Source of the DNA: Phycisphaerales bacterium
GTDB taxonomy: Bacteria > Planctomycetota > Phycisphaerae > Phycisphaerales > UBA1924
DNA: 64,000 bases
Direction: 5' to 3'
NCBI GenBank assembly: GCA_029260265.1
Contig: JAJDDO010000024.1
Location: forward strand, 869,458 to 933,457
Shown: in pieces, positions 32,925 through 41,069 of the stretch
Layout of the letters: every line of letters starts with the position of its first letter
How positions within the stretch are numbered: position 1 is the first letter of the stretch
Position numbers and translations under genes: made by a program
The notes under the pieces: model-generated
The model's input: only the letters and a program-made list of their open reading frames with translations
Told to the model about the DNA's origin: nothing
Database searches by the model: none

Positions 32925-34793
32925 TCAGTGATCGTCGATATCCGAGAGCACCCTCGGAGGGAATGCAGCCCGCAGCGCGTTGCCTACAGCGAATACATCG
33001 ATCACCTCCTGAGACACCGCGCCCCACACCGGAGAGAGGATCCCCATCGACGCAAGAATCATCCCGACAATACTCAGGATCATGCCCCCAACGGCGGACT
33101 GCAACACGATTTTACGCATATGACGAGAGATGTGAAAAAACTCGTCGACGCGTTCGAGCGATGAATCCATGATCACAACGCCCGCGGCTTCGGTTGTGAT
33201 GTCGCTGGCCTGCCCGAAGGCGATCCCGACGGTCGCGAGGGAGAGGGCGGGTGCGTCATTAATCCCGTCGCCGACAAAGCAGGTGCGAGATGTTTCGGAT
33301 TCCTTCCGGACGATCTCAACTTTCTGCTCGGGTGTTTGTTCCGCGTAGACAATCGGGATGCCGACTTGTTCTGCGAGGTAGTTGGCCTCTGATTCCCGAT
33401 CACCCGAAACCAGCATGACGCGTTCGTACCCGTGCTTGGTGGTCAGGTGTTTGATGAAGAGGTCGCCCTCTTTGCGAGGCTCATCGCGGAACTGCACGGT
33501 CGCGGCGTACCGCCCGTCAATCGTCACCACACATTCCAGCCCGGCGGCCAACTCGGGCAACGAATCCACCGCGCCTGGGTCGATCTTGGCGAGCGCATTG
33601 CGCCCGGTGACGAGTACACGCTTGCCATCAATGATGCCCGCGAGCCCCTCGCCAGGCTTCTCAGAAACCTGCGAAGGTTCAGAGATGGAGACACCAGCCA
33701 ACTCGCCCTCGTTGACGATCGCATCAGCAAGCGGGTGCTTGGAGTACCGCTCGAGGGAAACTATTTTGGAGAGCACCGTACTTCGGTCGAACCCATCAGC
33801 GGTGATGATGTTGGTCACGGTGGGGGTGCCGTAGGTCAGCGTGCCGGTCTTGTCGAAGATGATGGTCTTGCAGGTCTCAATGGTTTCGAGCACCCCCGGA
33901 TCTTTGATAACGATCCCTCGTTTGGCGCACATCGAGACGGACCCGATGATGGCGACGGGGATACCGATCAACAGCGGGCAGGGCGTCGCCACCACAAGCA
34001 CCGCGAGGAATCGAGTCGGATCGCCAGAGATCGACCACGCCGCGATCGCCAAAGCAACCGCGATCGGGGTGTAGATCGCACCGAGCTGATCGCCCAACCG
34101 GCGCATCTGCGGTTTTTGCTGCTCGGTCTCCAGCATCACCTTCATGATCCGGGCGTACCGCGAGTCCTCGGCGGGTTTGGTTGCTTCGATCGTGATCGCG
34201 GTTTCGCCGTTGATCGCACCTGAATACACAGACGACCCGGGCGCCTTGGACATCATGTACGGCTCGCCGGTGAGGTACGATTCGTCCATGACGCCGTGAC
34301 CATCGAGGACGGTGCCGTCGACGGGTGAAGTTTCGTGCGGGAAGATAGTCACATGATCGCCAACCTTGACTTCATCAAGGGGGACATCGGTCAGCGTGCC
34401 CGCGGTCTTGATGTGCGCCACCGAAGGCATCCGTTTGGCGAGCGCCTTGAGGACACTGGATGCGTTCTGCACCGCGTATTCTTCGAGCGCTTCGCCGCCC
34501 GACAACATCAGAACCACGATCGAACCGGCGAGATATTCGTCGAGGATCACCGCGGTCACGATGGAGATTCCTGCAAGCAGGTCCGAGCCGAACTGGCGAT
34601 TGAGTGCCTTGCCCACGAGTTCGAGGACCAGGGGTGTTCCGCCAAGAACGAGACAGACAATCAGCGGGAGTTGGTATTCAAACTCGGTCGCCCCGACCGC
34701 AAAGCGCAGCACCAAGTGAACGATGATCGTGACGATCGCAATCGCCGCGATGATGATCTCACGCTTGGCCCAGAGAAGTTTGAGCAGATTCAT
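32925..34793 (-). CDS. Heavy-metal-translocating P1B-type ATPase
   Basis: The 622-residue pump starts at the ATG at 34793 inside the pyrC stop (ATGA). It lacks an N-terminal metal-binding domain. Present are the actuator loop TGEP (ESYLTGEPYMMSK), the membrane metal motif TPCPLLIG (about residue 269), the phosphorylation site DKTGTLTYG (about residue 313), the nucleotide-domain HPLADAI motif and the hinge GDGINDAPAL. The TPC in place of CPC or SPC recalls the P1B-5 group linked to nickel, cobalt or iron, but the C-terminal hemerythrin domain seen in some of these is absent. The metal is therefore uncertain. Confidence 0.9.
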   Translation of the reverse strand: MNLLKLLWAKREIIIAAIAIVTIIVHLVLRFAVGATEFEYQLPLIVCLVLGGTPLVLELVGKALNRQFGSDLLAGISIVTAVILDEYLAGSIVVLMLSGGEALEEYAVQNASSVLKALAKRMPSVAHIKTAGTLTDVPLDEVKVGDHVTIFPHETSPVDGTVLDGHGVMDESYLTGEPYMMSKAPGSSVYSGAINGETAITIEATKPAEDSRYARIMKVMLETEQQKPQMRRLGDQLGAIYTPIAVALAIAAWSISGDPTRFLAVLVVATPCPLLIGIPVAIIGSVSMCAKRGIVIKDPGVLETIETCKTIIFDKTGTLTYGTPTVTNIITADGFDRSTVLSKIVSLERYSKHPLADAIVNEGELAGVSISEPSQVSEKPGEGLAGIIDGKRVLVTGRNALAKIDPGAVDSLPELAAGLECVVTIDGRYAATVQFRDEPRKEGDLFIKHLTTKHGYERVMLVSGDRESEANYLAEQVGIPIVYAEQTPEQKVEIVRKESETSRTCFVGDGINDAPALSLATVGIAFGQASDITTEAAGVVIMDSSLERVDEFFHISRHMRKIVLQSAVGGMILSIVGMILASMGILSPVWGAVSQEVIDVFAVGNALRAAFPPRVLSDIDDH

Positions 34794-36124
34794 GCGTGCT
34801 CCGCGAGTCTGGAATGTCGTATTTGACCATCCACAATGGTCATCATCGGGCGGGCATTCATGGTCCAATCAATGAACGGTGTATTCGTTGATTTTCCGAC
34901 GAGGTCAGAATGTGAAAGCGTCCACGGATGTTCAGGGTCGATCAATGTGATGTCCGCCGGCCCGCCGATGGTGAGCTTGCCGAGCCCTCGCTGATCGAGA
35001 TTGCAAAGCCTTGCGGGGTTGATGGTCATGAGTTCAATGAGTTTGGGCAAATCAATCACTCCGGTCTCGACGAGGGCCTTGTGGTACAGCCCGAATGCGG
35101 ATTCAAGCCCGATGATTCCGAACGGTGCTTGGTCGAGTGGGTTGGCTTTTTCAACGGCGCTGTGCGGGGCGTGGTCGGTGGCGAGGATCGTGATGATCCC
35201 GTCGGCGACCGCCTGGGTGAGCGCGTCACAATCCGCCTGCTCACGCAGAGGCGGGTTCATCTTGGCCATCGACCCGAGTGTTTCGATCGCTCTATCGGTG
35301 AGTAACAAATGGTGCGGGGAAGCCTCGGCCGTCACCGGCACACCCTCGCCCTGCGCTCTGGCGATGATCGGTATCGAGCCGCCGGATGAAACATGCTGGA
35401 TGTGGTATCGGCACCCGATCGGGCGAGTGAGCTCGATATCTCGTTTGATGATCGATTCCTCTGCGATCCGTGGCCAACCCGTCAGCCCGAGCCTCTGCGA
35501 AACCTCGCCCTCATTCATCACCGCGCCGACGGTCATCTTTGGATCTTGGCAGTGCTGCATGAATGCGGTGCCTGTGCTGTGGACGGCTTGAAACACCTCG
35601 CGCATCATCACCGGATCTTCGATGACATCGCCGTCGTCTGAGAACCCGACCGCGCCCGCTCTTTGCATTTCTGCGATTGGGGCGATGGTGGTTCCTTGGC
35701 GTCCGATCGTGCCGCACCCGATGGGGAACACCCGGCAGTGCCCGGTTTCATCCCCACGATCATTGATGAACCGGATCATGTCCACGCGATCGAGGGCGGG
35801 GTTGGTGTTGGGCATGCAGCACACGGTGGTGAACCCGCCGCTCACCGCGGCCCGGGTGCCCGATTCGATATCCTCTTTATGTGTCTGTCCCGGCTCGCGG
35901 AGATGGACATGCGGATCGATGAGCCCGGGCGTGAGCACCAGCCCGTGGGCATCAAGAACAAGATCAAAGCCGGTTGGGTCAAGGTCTGGTTCAATAGCAC
36001 CGACCTTCTCATCAACGACAGCAAGATCGCTGATCTGGTCCATTCCAGACGCGGGATCAATGATTCGTGCCGAGCGGATCAGGATGTGCGTCGGCTCCTT
36101 GTTATCGATCTGATTGTCCAGCAT
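34790..36124 (-). CDS. pyrC: Dihydroorotase (class I)
   Basis: Third step of pyrimidine synthesis: cyclisation of carbamoyl aspartate. The 444-residue amidohydrolase has the metal motif DPHVHLREPGQTHKEDI, FTTVCCMPNTNPALD, and the catalytic-Asp motif ATDHAPHSAVEK near the C-terminal end, matching the class I (Aquifex/Bacillus-like) enzymes. The start is set at the ATG at 36124; the open frame upstream is not coding. It overlaps the ATPase gene by 4 bp. No aspartate transcarbamoylase gene is adjacent. Confidence 0.94.
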   Translation of the reverse strand: MLDNQIDNKEPTHILIRSARIIDPASGMDQISDLAVVDEKVGAIEPDLDPTGFDLVLDAHGLVLTPGLIDPHVHLREPGQTHKEDIESGTRAAVSGGFTTVCCMPNTNPALDRVDMIRFINDRGDETGHCRVFPIGCGTIGRQGTTIAPIAEMQRAGAVGFSDDGDVIEDPVMMREVFQAVHSTGTAFMQHCQDPKMTVGAVMNEGEVSQRLGLTGWPRIAEESIIKRDIELTRPIGCRYHIQHVSSGGSIPIIARAQGEGVPVTAEASPHHLLLTDRAIETLGSMAKMNPPLREQADCDALTQAVADGIITILATDHAPHSAVEKANPLDQAPFGIIGLESAFGLYHKALVETGVIDLPKLIELMTINPARLCNLDQRGLGKLTIGGPADITLIDPEHPWTLSHSDLVGKSTNTPFIDWTMNARPMMTIVDGQIRHSRLAEHA

Positions 36125-36143
36125 ACAGTAGAATAGGTAAACA

Positions 36144-36159
36144 GCTGCCCGTGGGCAGC
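36144..36159. other. Hairpin upstream of pyrC in the tRNA-pyrC gap
   Basis: GCTGCCC and GGGCAGC form a 7-bp stem with a 2-base loop about 20 bases before the pyrC start. A near-palindrome ACAAAAAAGATTTTTTTGT follows at about 36185. The 273-base gap (36125-36397) holds no gene. A leader or attenuator role for pyrC is possible but not shown. Confidence 0.35.
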
Positions 36160-36397
36160 CTTGTTCACAGAAGGATTCAAACCACAAAAAAGATTTTTTT
36201 GTCAAACGGAAAAAATCGCAAGGGGCTTCCTCGTTGGGTGCTGTAGGTGCCAGCCCTCATCTTCACTGTGTTCATTGTCTGGATTGTCAAGATAGCGTTT
36301 GAGACGCTGTAGCTCTGTGGTTGAATAGGTTTCATGGGCGTGGTCGTTGTGGGTCGTCAAGGCTACCATTGTCATCGGTCAATGCATTGGCCGATTC

Positions 36398-36472
36398 CGG
36401 GGTGTAGCGCAGCTTGGTTAGCGCATCTGACTGGGGGTCAGAAGGTCGGAGGTTCAAATCCTCTCACCCCGA
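36398..36472 (+). tRNA. tRNA-Pro (anticodon GGG)
   Basis: A complete cloverleaf can be drawn: acceptor CGGGGTG with CACCCCG and discriminator A, anticodon stem TCTGA/TCAGA with loop CTGGGGG and therefore anticodon GGG (proline), and T arm GGAGG-TTCAAAT-CCTCT. The C1-G72 pair is typical of bacterial tRNA-Pro. CCA is not encoded. It is followed by a terminator and by the first copy of the dispersed repeat, marking the edge of the accessory region. Confidence 0.96.
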
Positions 36473-36485
36473 CTTAGTAGCATTG

Positions 36486-36518
36486 AAGGCTTCGGCAAGT
36501 GCCGAAGCCTTCTGCCTT
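36486..36518 (+). terminator. Rho-independent terminator after tRNA-Pro
   Basis: A 12-bp stem (AAGGCTTCGGCA with TGCCGAAGCCTT) with a 2-base loop starts 13 bases after the tRNA and is followed by CTGCCTTTA. The T run is weak. Confidence 0.7.
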
Positions 36519-36524
36519 TATGGT

Positions 36525-36551
36525 GAGTTCAAACGTGTCCTGCCACCTTGA
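36525..36551 (+). repeat. Dispersed repeat, copy 1 (most diverged)
   Basis: GAGTTCAAACGTGTCCTGCC followed by ACCTTGA. It matches the core of the other copies except for a short difference after GTTCAA. It is followed by the palindrome GGCGATCGCC and then ATATTGAAC, so GTTCAA and TTGAAC form outer inverted arms. Confidence 0.65.
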
Positions 36552-36607
36552 GAGGCGATCGCCAATATTGAACCGCTCAGCACGTTGACCTGCCCGCACC
36601 GATCGAT

Positions 36608-36961
36608 TCACGCGCCCGTGTCGTAATAGAACCGTTCGTGTTCGATCTTGCCATCGTCATTCCACTTTGCGACGACGACCTGCTCGACGTGGTAGTCCTT
36701 GCCGTCCTTCCCGCGCCAGTCCATGACGTTCTGGTACACCGAGGTGTTGCCATCGATCGCCACGACGGGCGTCTCGAACCCCTTGAACTCGGCTACCGAA
36801 TCGACAAATTGCTGTTCGCGCTCCAAGTTGGCGGCGAGCCCTTCTGTTGCGCCGTAGGCTGGCTCAGTCATTGTGACGTTGTCAGCGTAAAACTCGTTCA
36901 TCGCGTCCATGATGCGGCCGGAACGGATGTACTCAAACATGTCGTGGATTCTGACAGTCAT
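36608..36961 (-). CDS. SnoaL-like (NTF2-fold) protein
   Basis: A 117-residue protein of the NTF2/SnoaL-like polyketide-cyclase fold, with the helix MFEYIRSGRIMDAMNEFYADNV-like beginning (residues 8-29), a central VDSVAEFKGFETPVV stretch and the C-terminal sheet VEQVVVAKWNDDGKIEHERF. AAGGAG lies 8 bases before the start. Such small proteins often act as cyclases, isomerases or ligand binders; the activity here is unknown. It follows the MarR-pirin pair on the same strand with a gap of 78 bases, so it may be in their operon. Confidence 0.85.
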   Translation of the reverse strand: MTVRIHDMFEYIRSGRIMDAMNEFYADNVTMTEPAYGATEGLAANLEREQQFVDSVAEFKGFETPVVAIDGNTSVYQNVMDWRGKDGKDYHVEQVVVAKWNDDGKIEHERFYYDTGA

Positions 36962-37039
36962 CTGCTGTCTCCTTGTTGGTATCTCGTTGAGAATCGTCGC
37001 GGGCCCGGCTACACACCTAGGTCCTCTGATTTATGTCGT

Positions 37040-37759
37040 TCACGCCAGCTCGAAACCGAGCAACTGGCTCTGCTCAATCGCGTGCACTTCGATAATGCAC
37101 GGCCCGCTCAATGTGACGGCGTCGCCAGTTTCGAGTTGATTTGCGCCGATACGCACGCTGCCGGTCGCAATATGCAGGTAGCCGAATCGTCCCTCCGGCA
37201 CCGAGAATTCGAGATCCCTTCCCGCTTCGAGGTCAGCCACGCTCACGTAAGTATCCTGGTGGATACGCTCGGAGTCTCCGGCACCATCTGGGCTAACCAT
37301 GATGCGCCACGTGTTCCTGTGCTCGTGCTTCGGGATCGCGCGTTGGGAGTAAGCCGCATCGACACCTGCCGTGGCCGGCTCGATCCAGATCTGCAAGAAA
37401 TGCACAGGCTCGGTCGCCGAAGCATTCATCTCGCTATGACGGATGCCGGTGCCAGCCGTCATGACCTGTACGTCGCCGGGGCGGATTACGCCCTGTTGCC
37501 CTGTGCTGTCGCGGTGGGCGAGTTCGCCACGAAGCACCCAGGTGATGATCTCCATGTTCGCGTGCTCATGCTCGCCGAAACCAGCGCTGGGCTCGACGAT
37601 GTCGTCGTTGAGCACACGCAAAGCACCGAACGACATCCGTGCCGGATTGTGGTACCGTCCGAATGAGAACGAGTGTCGGCTGTGGAGCCAACCGAGCTCT
37701 GTCCTGCCTCGGTCGACCGACCGACGGATGTCTAGCTGCAATCCGGTCTCCTTCATCAT
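37040..37759 (-). CDS. Pirin family protein (bicupin)
   Basis: A 239-residue bicupin. The N-terminal cupin carries the metal ligands in HSFSFGRYHNP, FGEHEHANMEIITWVL and the pirin signature TAGTGIRHSEMNAS. The pattern PVHFLQIWI follows, and a second cupin lies at about residues 150-239. Some members (YhhW) oxidise quercetin; others are regulators, and the physiological role is unclear. The start lies at the marR stop (ATGATG), with GGAGG 4 or 7 bases upstream depending on which ATG is used, so the gene is coupled to marR. Confidence 0.94.
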   Translation of the reverse strand: MMKETGLQLDIRRSVDRGRTELGWLHSRHSFSFGRYHNPARMSFGALRVLNDDIVEPSAGFGEHEHANMEIITWVLRGELAHRDSTGQQGVIRPGDVQVMTAGTGIRHSEMNASATEPVHFLQIWIEPATAGVDAAYSQRAIPKHEHRNTWRIMVSPDGAGDSERIHQDTYVSVADLEAGRDLEFSVPEGRFGYLHIATGSVRIGANQLETGDAVTLSGPCIIEVHAIEQSQLLGFELA

Positions 37760-38271
37760 GATTCCTCCACTTGGTTTACGGCATCGCCGCCCTTGTGCGG
37801 ATGGCGTGCCCGGAACAGCAGGCGGCTGAGCTGATTCAGATCAGACGCAGTCATGTGTCCAAGCTGTGCACGGTGCATCCCGAACACCTTGTCGTTGAGT
37901 TCCCGAAGCTTGAGCAGCCCCGCATCGGTCGCCGCGACAACTACGCACCGCCGGTCTTCAGGCGCCGGCTTGCGCGTGACGAGACCCGCTTTCTCAAGGC
38001 GATCTACAAGCCGAGTAGTGTCCGGGTCCTGTGCAACCATCCGCGCTCCGATCGTTTCGGTGCGAAGCCCCTCCTTCCCAGCCGACGAGACGATTCGCAG
38101 CACGTTGTATTGAGCATCGGAGAGGCCGTGCTCCTTGAAGAGCCCAGCGAATGCCCGGCTCAGTACCGCGTGAGCCCGCATCAAGTTCAAGTAGGCCTCT
38201 TGCTCCGGTGCGTCAAAGGGATGCTGCTTGCCGACTTCATGTTGCAGGGATGTTGGAGTTGGAGCGTCCAT
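37756..38271 (-). CDS. MarR family transcriptional regulator
   Basis: A 171-residue winged-helix regulator: N-terminal dimerisation helices (AYLNLMRAHAVLSRAFAGLF), a helix-turn-helix in TETIGARMVAQDPDTTRLVDRL, a wing VTRKPAPEDRRCVVV, and a C-terminal dimer helix. Regulators of this type next to pirin often respond to phenolics or oxidants. It is the first gene of the marR-pirin(-snoaL) unit, and a consensus-like promoter with overlapping repeats lies upstream, suggesting autoregulation. The ATG at 38271 is preferred over an in-frame TTG at 38277. Confidence 0.92.
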   Translation of the reverse strand: MDAPTPTSLQHEVGKQHPFDAPEQEAYLNLMRAHAVLSRAFAGLFKEHGLSDAQYNVLRIVSSAGKEGLRTETIGARMVAQDPDTTRLVDRLEKAGLVTRKPAPEDRRCVVVAATDAGLLKLRELNDKVFGMHRAQLGHMTASDLNQLSRLLFRARHPHKGGDAVNQVEES

Positions 38272-38277
38272 GGCCAA

Positions 38278-38306
38278 AGTGTATGTTCCAACACATAGTG
38301 TGTCAA
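38278..38306 (-). promoter_or_regulatory. Promoter and probable operator of the marR operon
   Basis: On the minus strand TTGACA is followed after exactly 17 bases by TACACT, just before the marR start, giving a very short leader. Between and across the boxes lie repeats: TGTGTTG occurs twice as a direct repeat, and ACACA-CTA-TGTGT is an inverted repeat between -35 and -10, where a repressor could bind. Confidence 0.6.
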
Positions 38307-38415
38307 CACATGAAAATTGTAGAGCAACAAGTATCTGGAATGGACGATCTCAAGAAACTCACTGCGGGATCAGCGACACCGTTTCCAGGCTCCAAAGGCG
38401 GATTCCATCTACAAA

Positions 38416-38443
38416 AAGTTCAACTGGTGTCCTGTCATCCCGA
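38416..38443 (+). repeat. Dispersed repeat, copy 2
   Basis: Core AAGTTCAACTGGTGTCCTGT then CATCCCGA. Weaker similarity extends about 35 bases upstream (GTTTCCAGGCTCCAAAGG and GATTCC). GTTGAAGCGG lies about 20 bases downstream and could pair with the GTTCAAC of the core. Confidence 0.75.
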
Positions 38444-38480
38444 TTTGTTACAAGTTCTGTTGAAGCGGCATCGGTTCAGA

Positions 38481-38951
38481 TCAGGCTGCGGACTGATTGT
38501 CCAATCTGTGAAGAAAGCTCAGATGGTGAGCCGCGTGAGCAGCGTGAAAACAGTTGAACTCCTCTCGTGACATTTTTCCAAAGCCAGGATGTGGATGCAA
38601 TGCTCCGGTTGAGTTGAGGAACTGCTCCACGCATTGCTCAAACTTATCGAGCTCGATCGCATCTTCTAGCCCGCTGCTCGGAACATACATGCCCGCCGTC
38701 CGCACACCATTTATTGATCTTCCAGCGATCAATCGTGGTAGCGCGAATCTACGCAGCACGGGTCTCAACGGATACCCCAAGATGGTCATCCATTTCGGGT
38801 AGCCGCTCATGTTCGATTCAATAGTCAGTCGAATGTGATTGCACATCTGGCCAAGACTCCACTTGCCCGTCGCCTCATAGCCCGACTCATAGAGGGCTCG
38901 GCACTCCTCAACCGCTTCGATAAGATTCTTAAGTTCCAACTCGCGTCGCAT
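38481..38951 (-). CDS. DUF1569/DinB-like protein
   Basis: A 156-residue protein of the DinB-like four-helix superfamily, closest in pattern to DUF1569: KWSLGQMCNHIRLTIESNM in the second helix, FALPRLIAGRSINGVRTA, and the C-terminal HPHPGFGKMSREEFNCFHA followed by HAAHHLSFLHRL, where histidines probably bind a metal. The function of the family is not established. It is alone between repeat copies 2 and 3, on the opposite strand from its downstream neighbour. The start lies inside an A/T-richer spacer without an obvious ribosome binding site. Confidence 0.8.
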   Translation of the reverse strand: MRRELELKNLIEAVEECRALYESGYEATGKWSLGQMCNHIRLTIESNMSGYPKWMTILGYPLRPVLRRFALPRLIAGRSINGVRTAGMYVPSSGLEDAIELDKFEQCVEQFLNSTGALHPHPGFGKMSREEFNCFHAAHAAHHLSFLHRLDNQSAA

Positions 38952-39164
38952 CTTGTCTCCAGTTTCTCAGTCGCTGTACTGTCGATTTCGATGGTGTGAA
39001 TCGATTCTTCGTATTCGCGGATTGCTCTTGCTCTGTTGGTCGTCGCATTGGTGCGATGCCGGGTTCCGGATCCGTCGCCCATGTGAGAATAGACCCTAGA
39101 TAATCGCTCGTAAGAGACCAGAAATCGAGTTTCCAGCGACCAACTGCAGATTTGTGCAACAAAG

Positions 39165-39192
39165 AGTTCGACTGGTATTCTGGCACCCTGAA
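39165..39192 (+). repeat. Dispersed repeat, copy 3
   Basis: Core GAGTTCGACTGGTATTCTGG then CACCCTGA, nearly identical to copy 4. It has CGA where copies 2 and 5 have CAA. Related sequence (GAGTTTCCAGCGACCAACTG) extends upstream from about 39129. It sits in the 297-base gap between the divergent DUF1569 and YdeI-like genes, which otherwise shows nothing recognisable. Confidence 0.8.
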
Positions 39193-39248
39193 TTACAGAG
39201 CCCGGCAGTCTGAAGATCAAAAGAACGCGATATACTATCAATCTACAG

Positions 39249-39791
39249 ATGATTCAATTCAAGGCAAAGCTTTTTCGACCTAAACCAGGCAATGGCGTGA
39301 AAACCGTCGCTTGGACTTTTCTGATTCTGCCAAAGAGAGCCAGTACGAAGCTACGCTCGCGGGGCTTGGTGTCGGTTGAAGGTACTCTCAACAATTTTTC
39401 GTTTCAAGCAACGCTTCAGCCGGATGGCCAAGGCGGGCACTGGCTTCAGGTAGACCGAAAGTTGCGTGAAGGAGCGGGTGCAGTGGCTGGCGACACGGTG
39501 ACGGTGGAGTTCACGCCGATGACAAAGGAACCCGAACCCAAGGTGCCGCCGGATTTTCGAAAGGCCCTTGCAGAGACTCCGATAGCCAAGGCGGTGTGGT
39601 TGGACATCACGCCCATCGCACGCCGAGATTGGATCCATTGGATCACCTCCGGCAAGCGAGCCGAGACCCGCGCATCACGAATCGATAAAGCGTGCGACAT
39701 GCTCGCAAATGGGAAACGCCGTGCGTGTTGTTTCGATCGGTCAGGGATGTACGGCAAGAATCTCAGTTGCCCTGTGCCCGATGATGAGTAG
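39249..39791 (+). CDS. DUF1905/YdeI-like protein
   Basis: A 180-residue protein. The N-terminal DUF1905 beta-barrel domain (about residues 1-95) has FRPKPGNGVKTVAWTFLILP, VSVEGTLNNFSFQATLQPDG and VAGDTVTVEF. The C-terminal YdeI/OmpD-associated-like helical domain has PPDFRKALAETPIAKAVWL, WIHWITSGKRAETRASRI and KACDMLANGKRRACCFDRSG. Such proteins occur widely on accessory DNA and are sometimes labelled bacteriocin-protection proteins; the actual function is unclear. It is alone between repeat copies 3 and 4. Confidence 0.85.
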   Translation: MIQFKAKLFRPKPGNGVKTVAWTFLILPKRASTKLRSRGLVSVEGTLNNFSFQATLQPDGQGGHWLQVDRKLREGAGAVAGDTVTVEFTPMTKEPEPKVPPDFRKALAETPIAKAVWLDITPIARRDWIHWITSGKRAETRASRIDKACDMLANGKRRACCFDRSGMYGKNLSCPVPDDE

Positions 39792-40142
39792 AACACATCG
39801 GTGCGGGCAGTGGGCTCAGCTATGCGAATGGTTCTTCGGCAGAAACTGCGGCGAAACTGTAGTGCAGCCTTCTTGGCATTTTTTCGCATCATTTCAGATT
39901 CCGACCGTTCAACGCAAAAACAGAATCTTGGTTTGTAGATTCCGATGGCCAGTCTGGGCTGCGAAGAGTTCGACTGGTATTCTGGCACCCTGATTTGAAG
40001 CGGAAGCCCTCTGATATTTCCGTTTTCGCTTGGGTGAAGAGTAGGGCGACAGCCAGATTTTTGGAGAGCTATCGGGGATAATCCCCTATCAAATCGTTGG
40101 TCGCTCTTGCATTCACGCGGGGTCGCTTTGGAAGGAGTCGTT
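39792..40142. other. Gene-free spacer with repeat copy 4 and a dyad
   Basis: This 351-base gap between the YdeI-like and asparaginase genes holds repeat copy 4 and, at 40074-40086, the perfect inverted repeat GGGGATAATCCCC, which includes a -10-like GATAAT. No matching -35 box is visible. The dyad is 57 bases before the asparaginase start and may be an operator or part of a promoter. No open frame here looks coding. Confidence 0.45.
39966..39993 (+). repeat. Dispersed repeat, copy 4
   Basis: Core GAGTTCGACTGGTATTCTGG then CACCCTGA, identical to copy 3 over the 28-base core. Upstream similarity reaches to about 39925 (GTAGATTCCGATGGCCAG). Downstream, TTTGAAGCGGAAG resembles the sequence after copy 2. 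Confidence 0.8.
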
Positions 40143-41069
40143 ATGCCTCATGTCCATCTTCTTACAACCGGAGGTACCATCGCCCACAGCGAAGGCAGTC
40201 TCGTCTCCGGCGGAGGACTCCTTGAGCATCTCGGCGTGCAATCGGATGATGTCCAATGGACCTTCGAGGAAGCCTCACGGATACCAAGCTCGCAAATGAC
40301 GCCCGCGATGCAAGTCGAACTGGCTCGTCAAATCGACAACGCGGCAGAGCAGACCCGCGCAGACACAATCGTCGTGAGCCACGGCACGGATTCTCTAGAA
40401 GAGTCCGCCTTCATGGCCGACATGCTGTGCTCGACCAATACACCGGTCGTCTTTACCGGAGCGATGCGTTCGGGACATGGTGGCGACGGCCCGATGAACC
40501 TGAGAGACGCAGCAAGCGCCGGGCTCGACGCGACACAAGCCGGGCTTGGCACCGTTGTGGTGATGGCGGGTTCAATCCACGCGGCAAGCGAAGCCCGAAA
40601 GCTGCACTCATCCGCAGATGATGCCTTCGTCTCTCGCGATCCACTCGGCAGTGTGGATCGCGGTTCGGTCCGGTGGTCCGGTCGCACCCCGCTCCGCGTG
40701 CATATGCCGATGATCACGCCGAAGGAAGATGTCTGGATTATCCGCCTTGGCGCTGGCGCGGGGCCTGCACAGATCCATGCGGCACAAAGATCGAGCCCCG
40801 CTGGAGTCATCTTGGAACTCTTAGGCAAGGGAAACATCCCGCAAGACATCCACGATGCGGCGGTTGAAATCGCACGCAATGGATGCCCCGTCGCATGCAC
40901 CACGCGGACAGGCGACGGGATGGTTAGCCTACACAACGCATCAGATCACCTCATCCCGATCGGATTCCTTGACGCGCTCAAAGCGCGCCTCGTCTTGATG
41001 CTTGGTGCCGCGAGTTCAATGGGTCCCGAAGAACTGCGATCCCGGCTTGATGCGTTCGGTGGCTCTTGA
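40143..41069 (+). CDS. L-asparaginase family amidohydrolase
   Basis: A 308-residue asparaginase/glutaminase-type enzyme. The first catalytic threonine motif is LLTTGGTIAHSEG, and the second triad motif is VVSHGTDSLEESAF. FTGAMRSGHGGDGPMNLRDA and a C-terminal GAASSMGPEEL follow. There is no signal peptide, so it is probably cytoplasmic. GAAGGAG lies 5 bases before the ATG at 40143, which fixes the start; the frame is open 36 bases further upstream. It stands alone between repeat copies 4 and 5. Confidence 0.94.
   Translation: MPHVHLLTTGGTIAHSEGSLVSGGGLLEHLGVQSDDVQWTFEEASRIPSSQMTPAMQVELARQIDNAAEQTRADTIVVSHGTDSLEESAFMADMLCSTNTPVVFTGAMRSGHGGDGPMNLRDAASAGLDATQAGLGTVVVMAGSIHAASEARKLHSSADDAFVSRDPLGSVDRGSVRWSGRTPLRVHMPMITPKEDVWIIRLGAGAGPAQIHAAQRSSPAGVILELLGKGNIPQDIHDAAVEIARNGCPVACTTRTGDGMVSLHNASDHLIPIGFLDALKARLVLMLGAASSMGPEELRSRLDAFGGS

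Noticed and set aside
36556..36566. GCGATCGC as a HIP1-type repeat.
   Set aside because: A single occurrence here is expected by chance in GC-rich DNA and gives no evidence for that repeat family.
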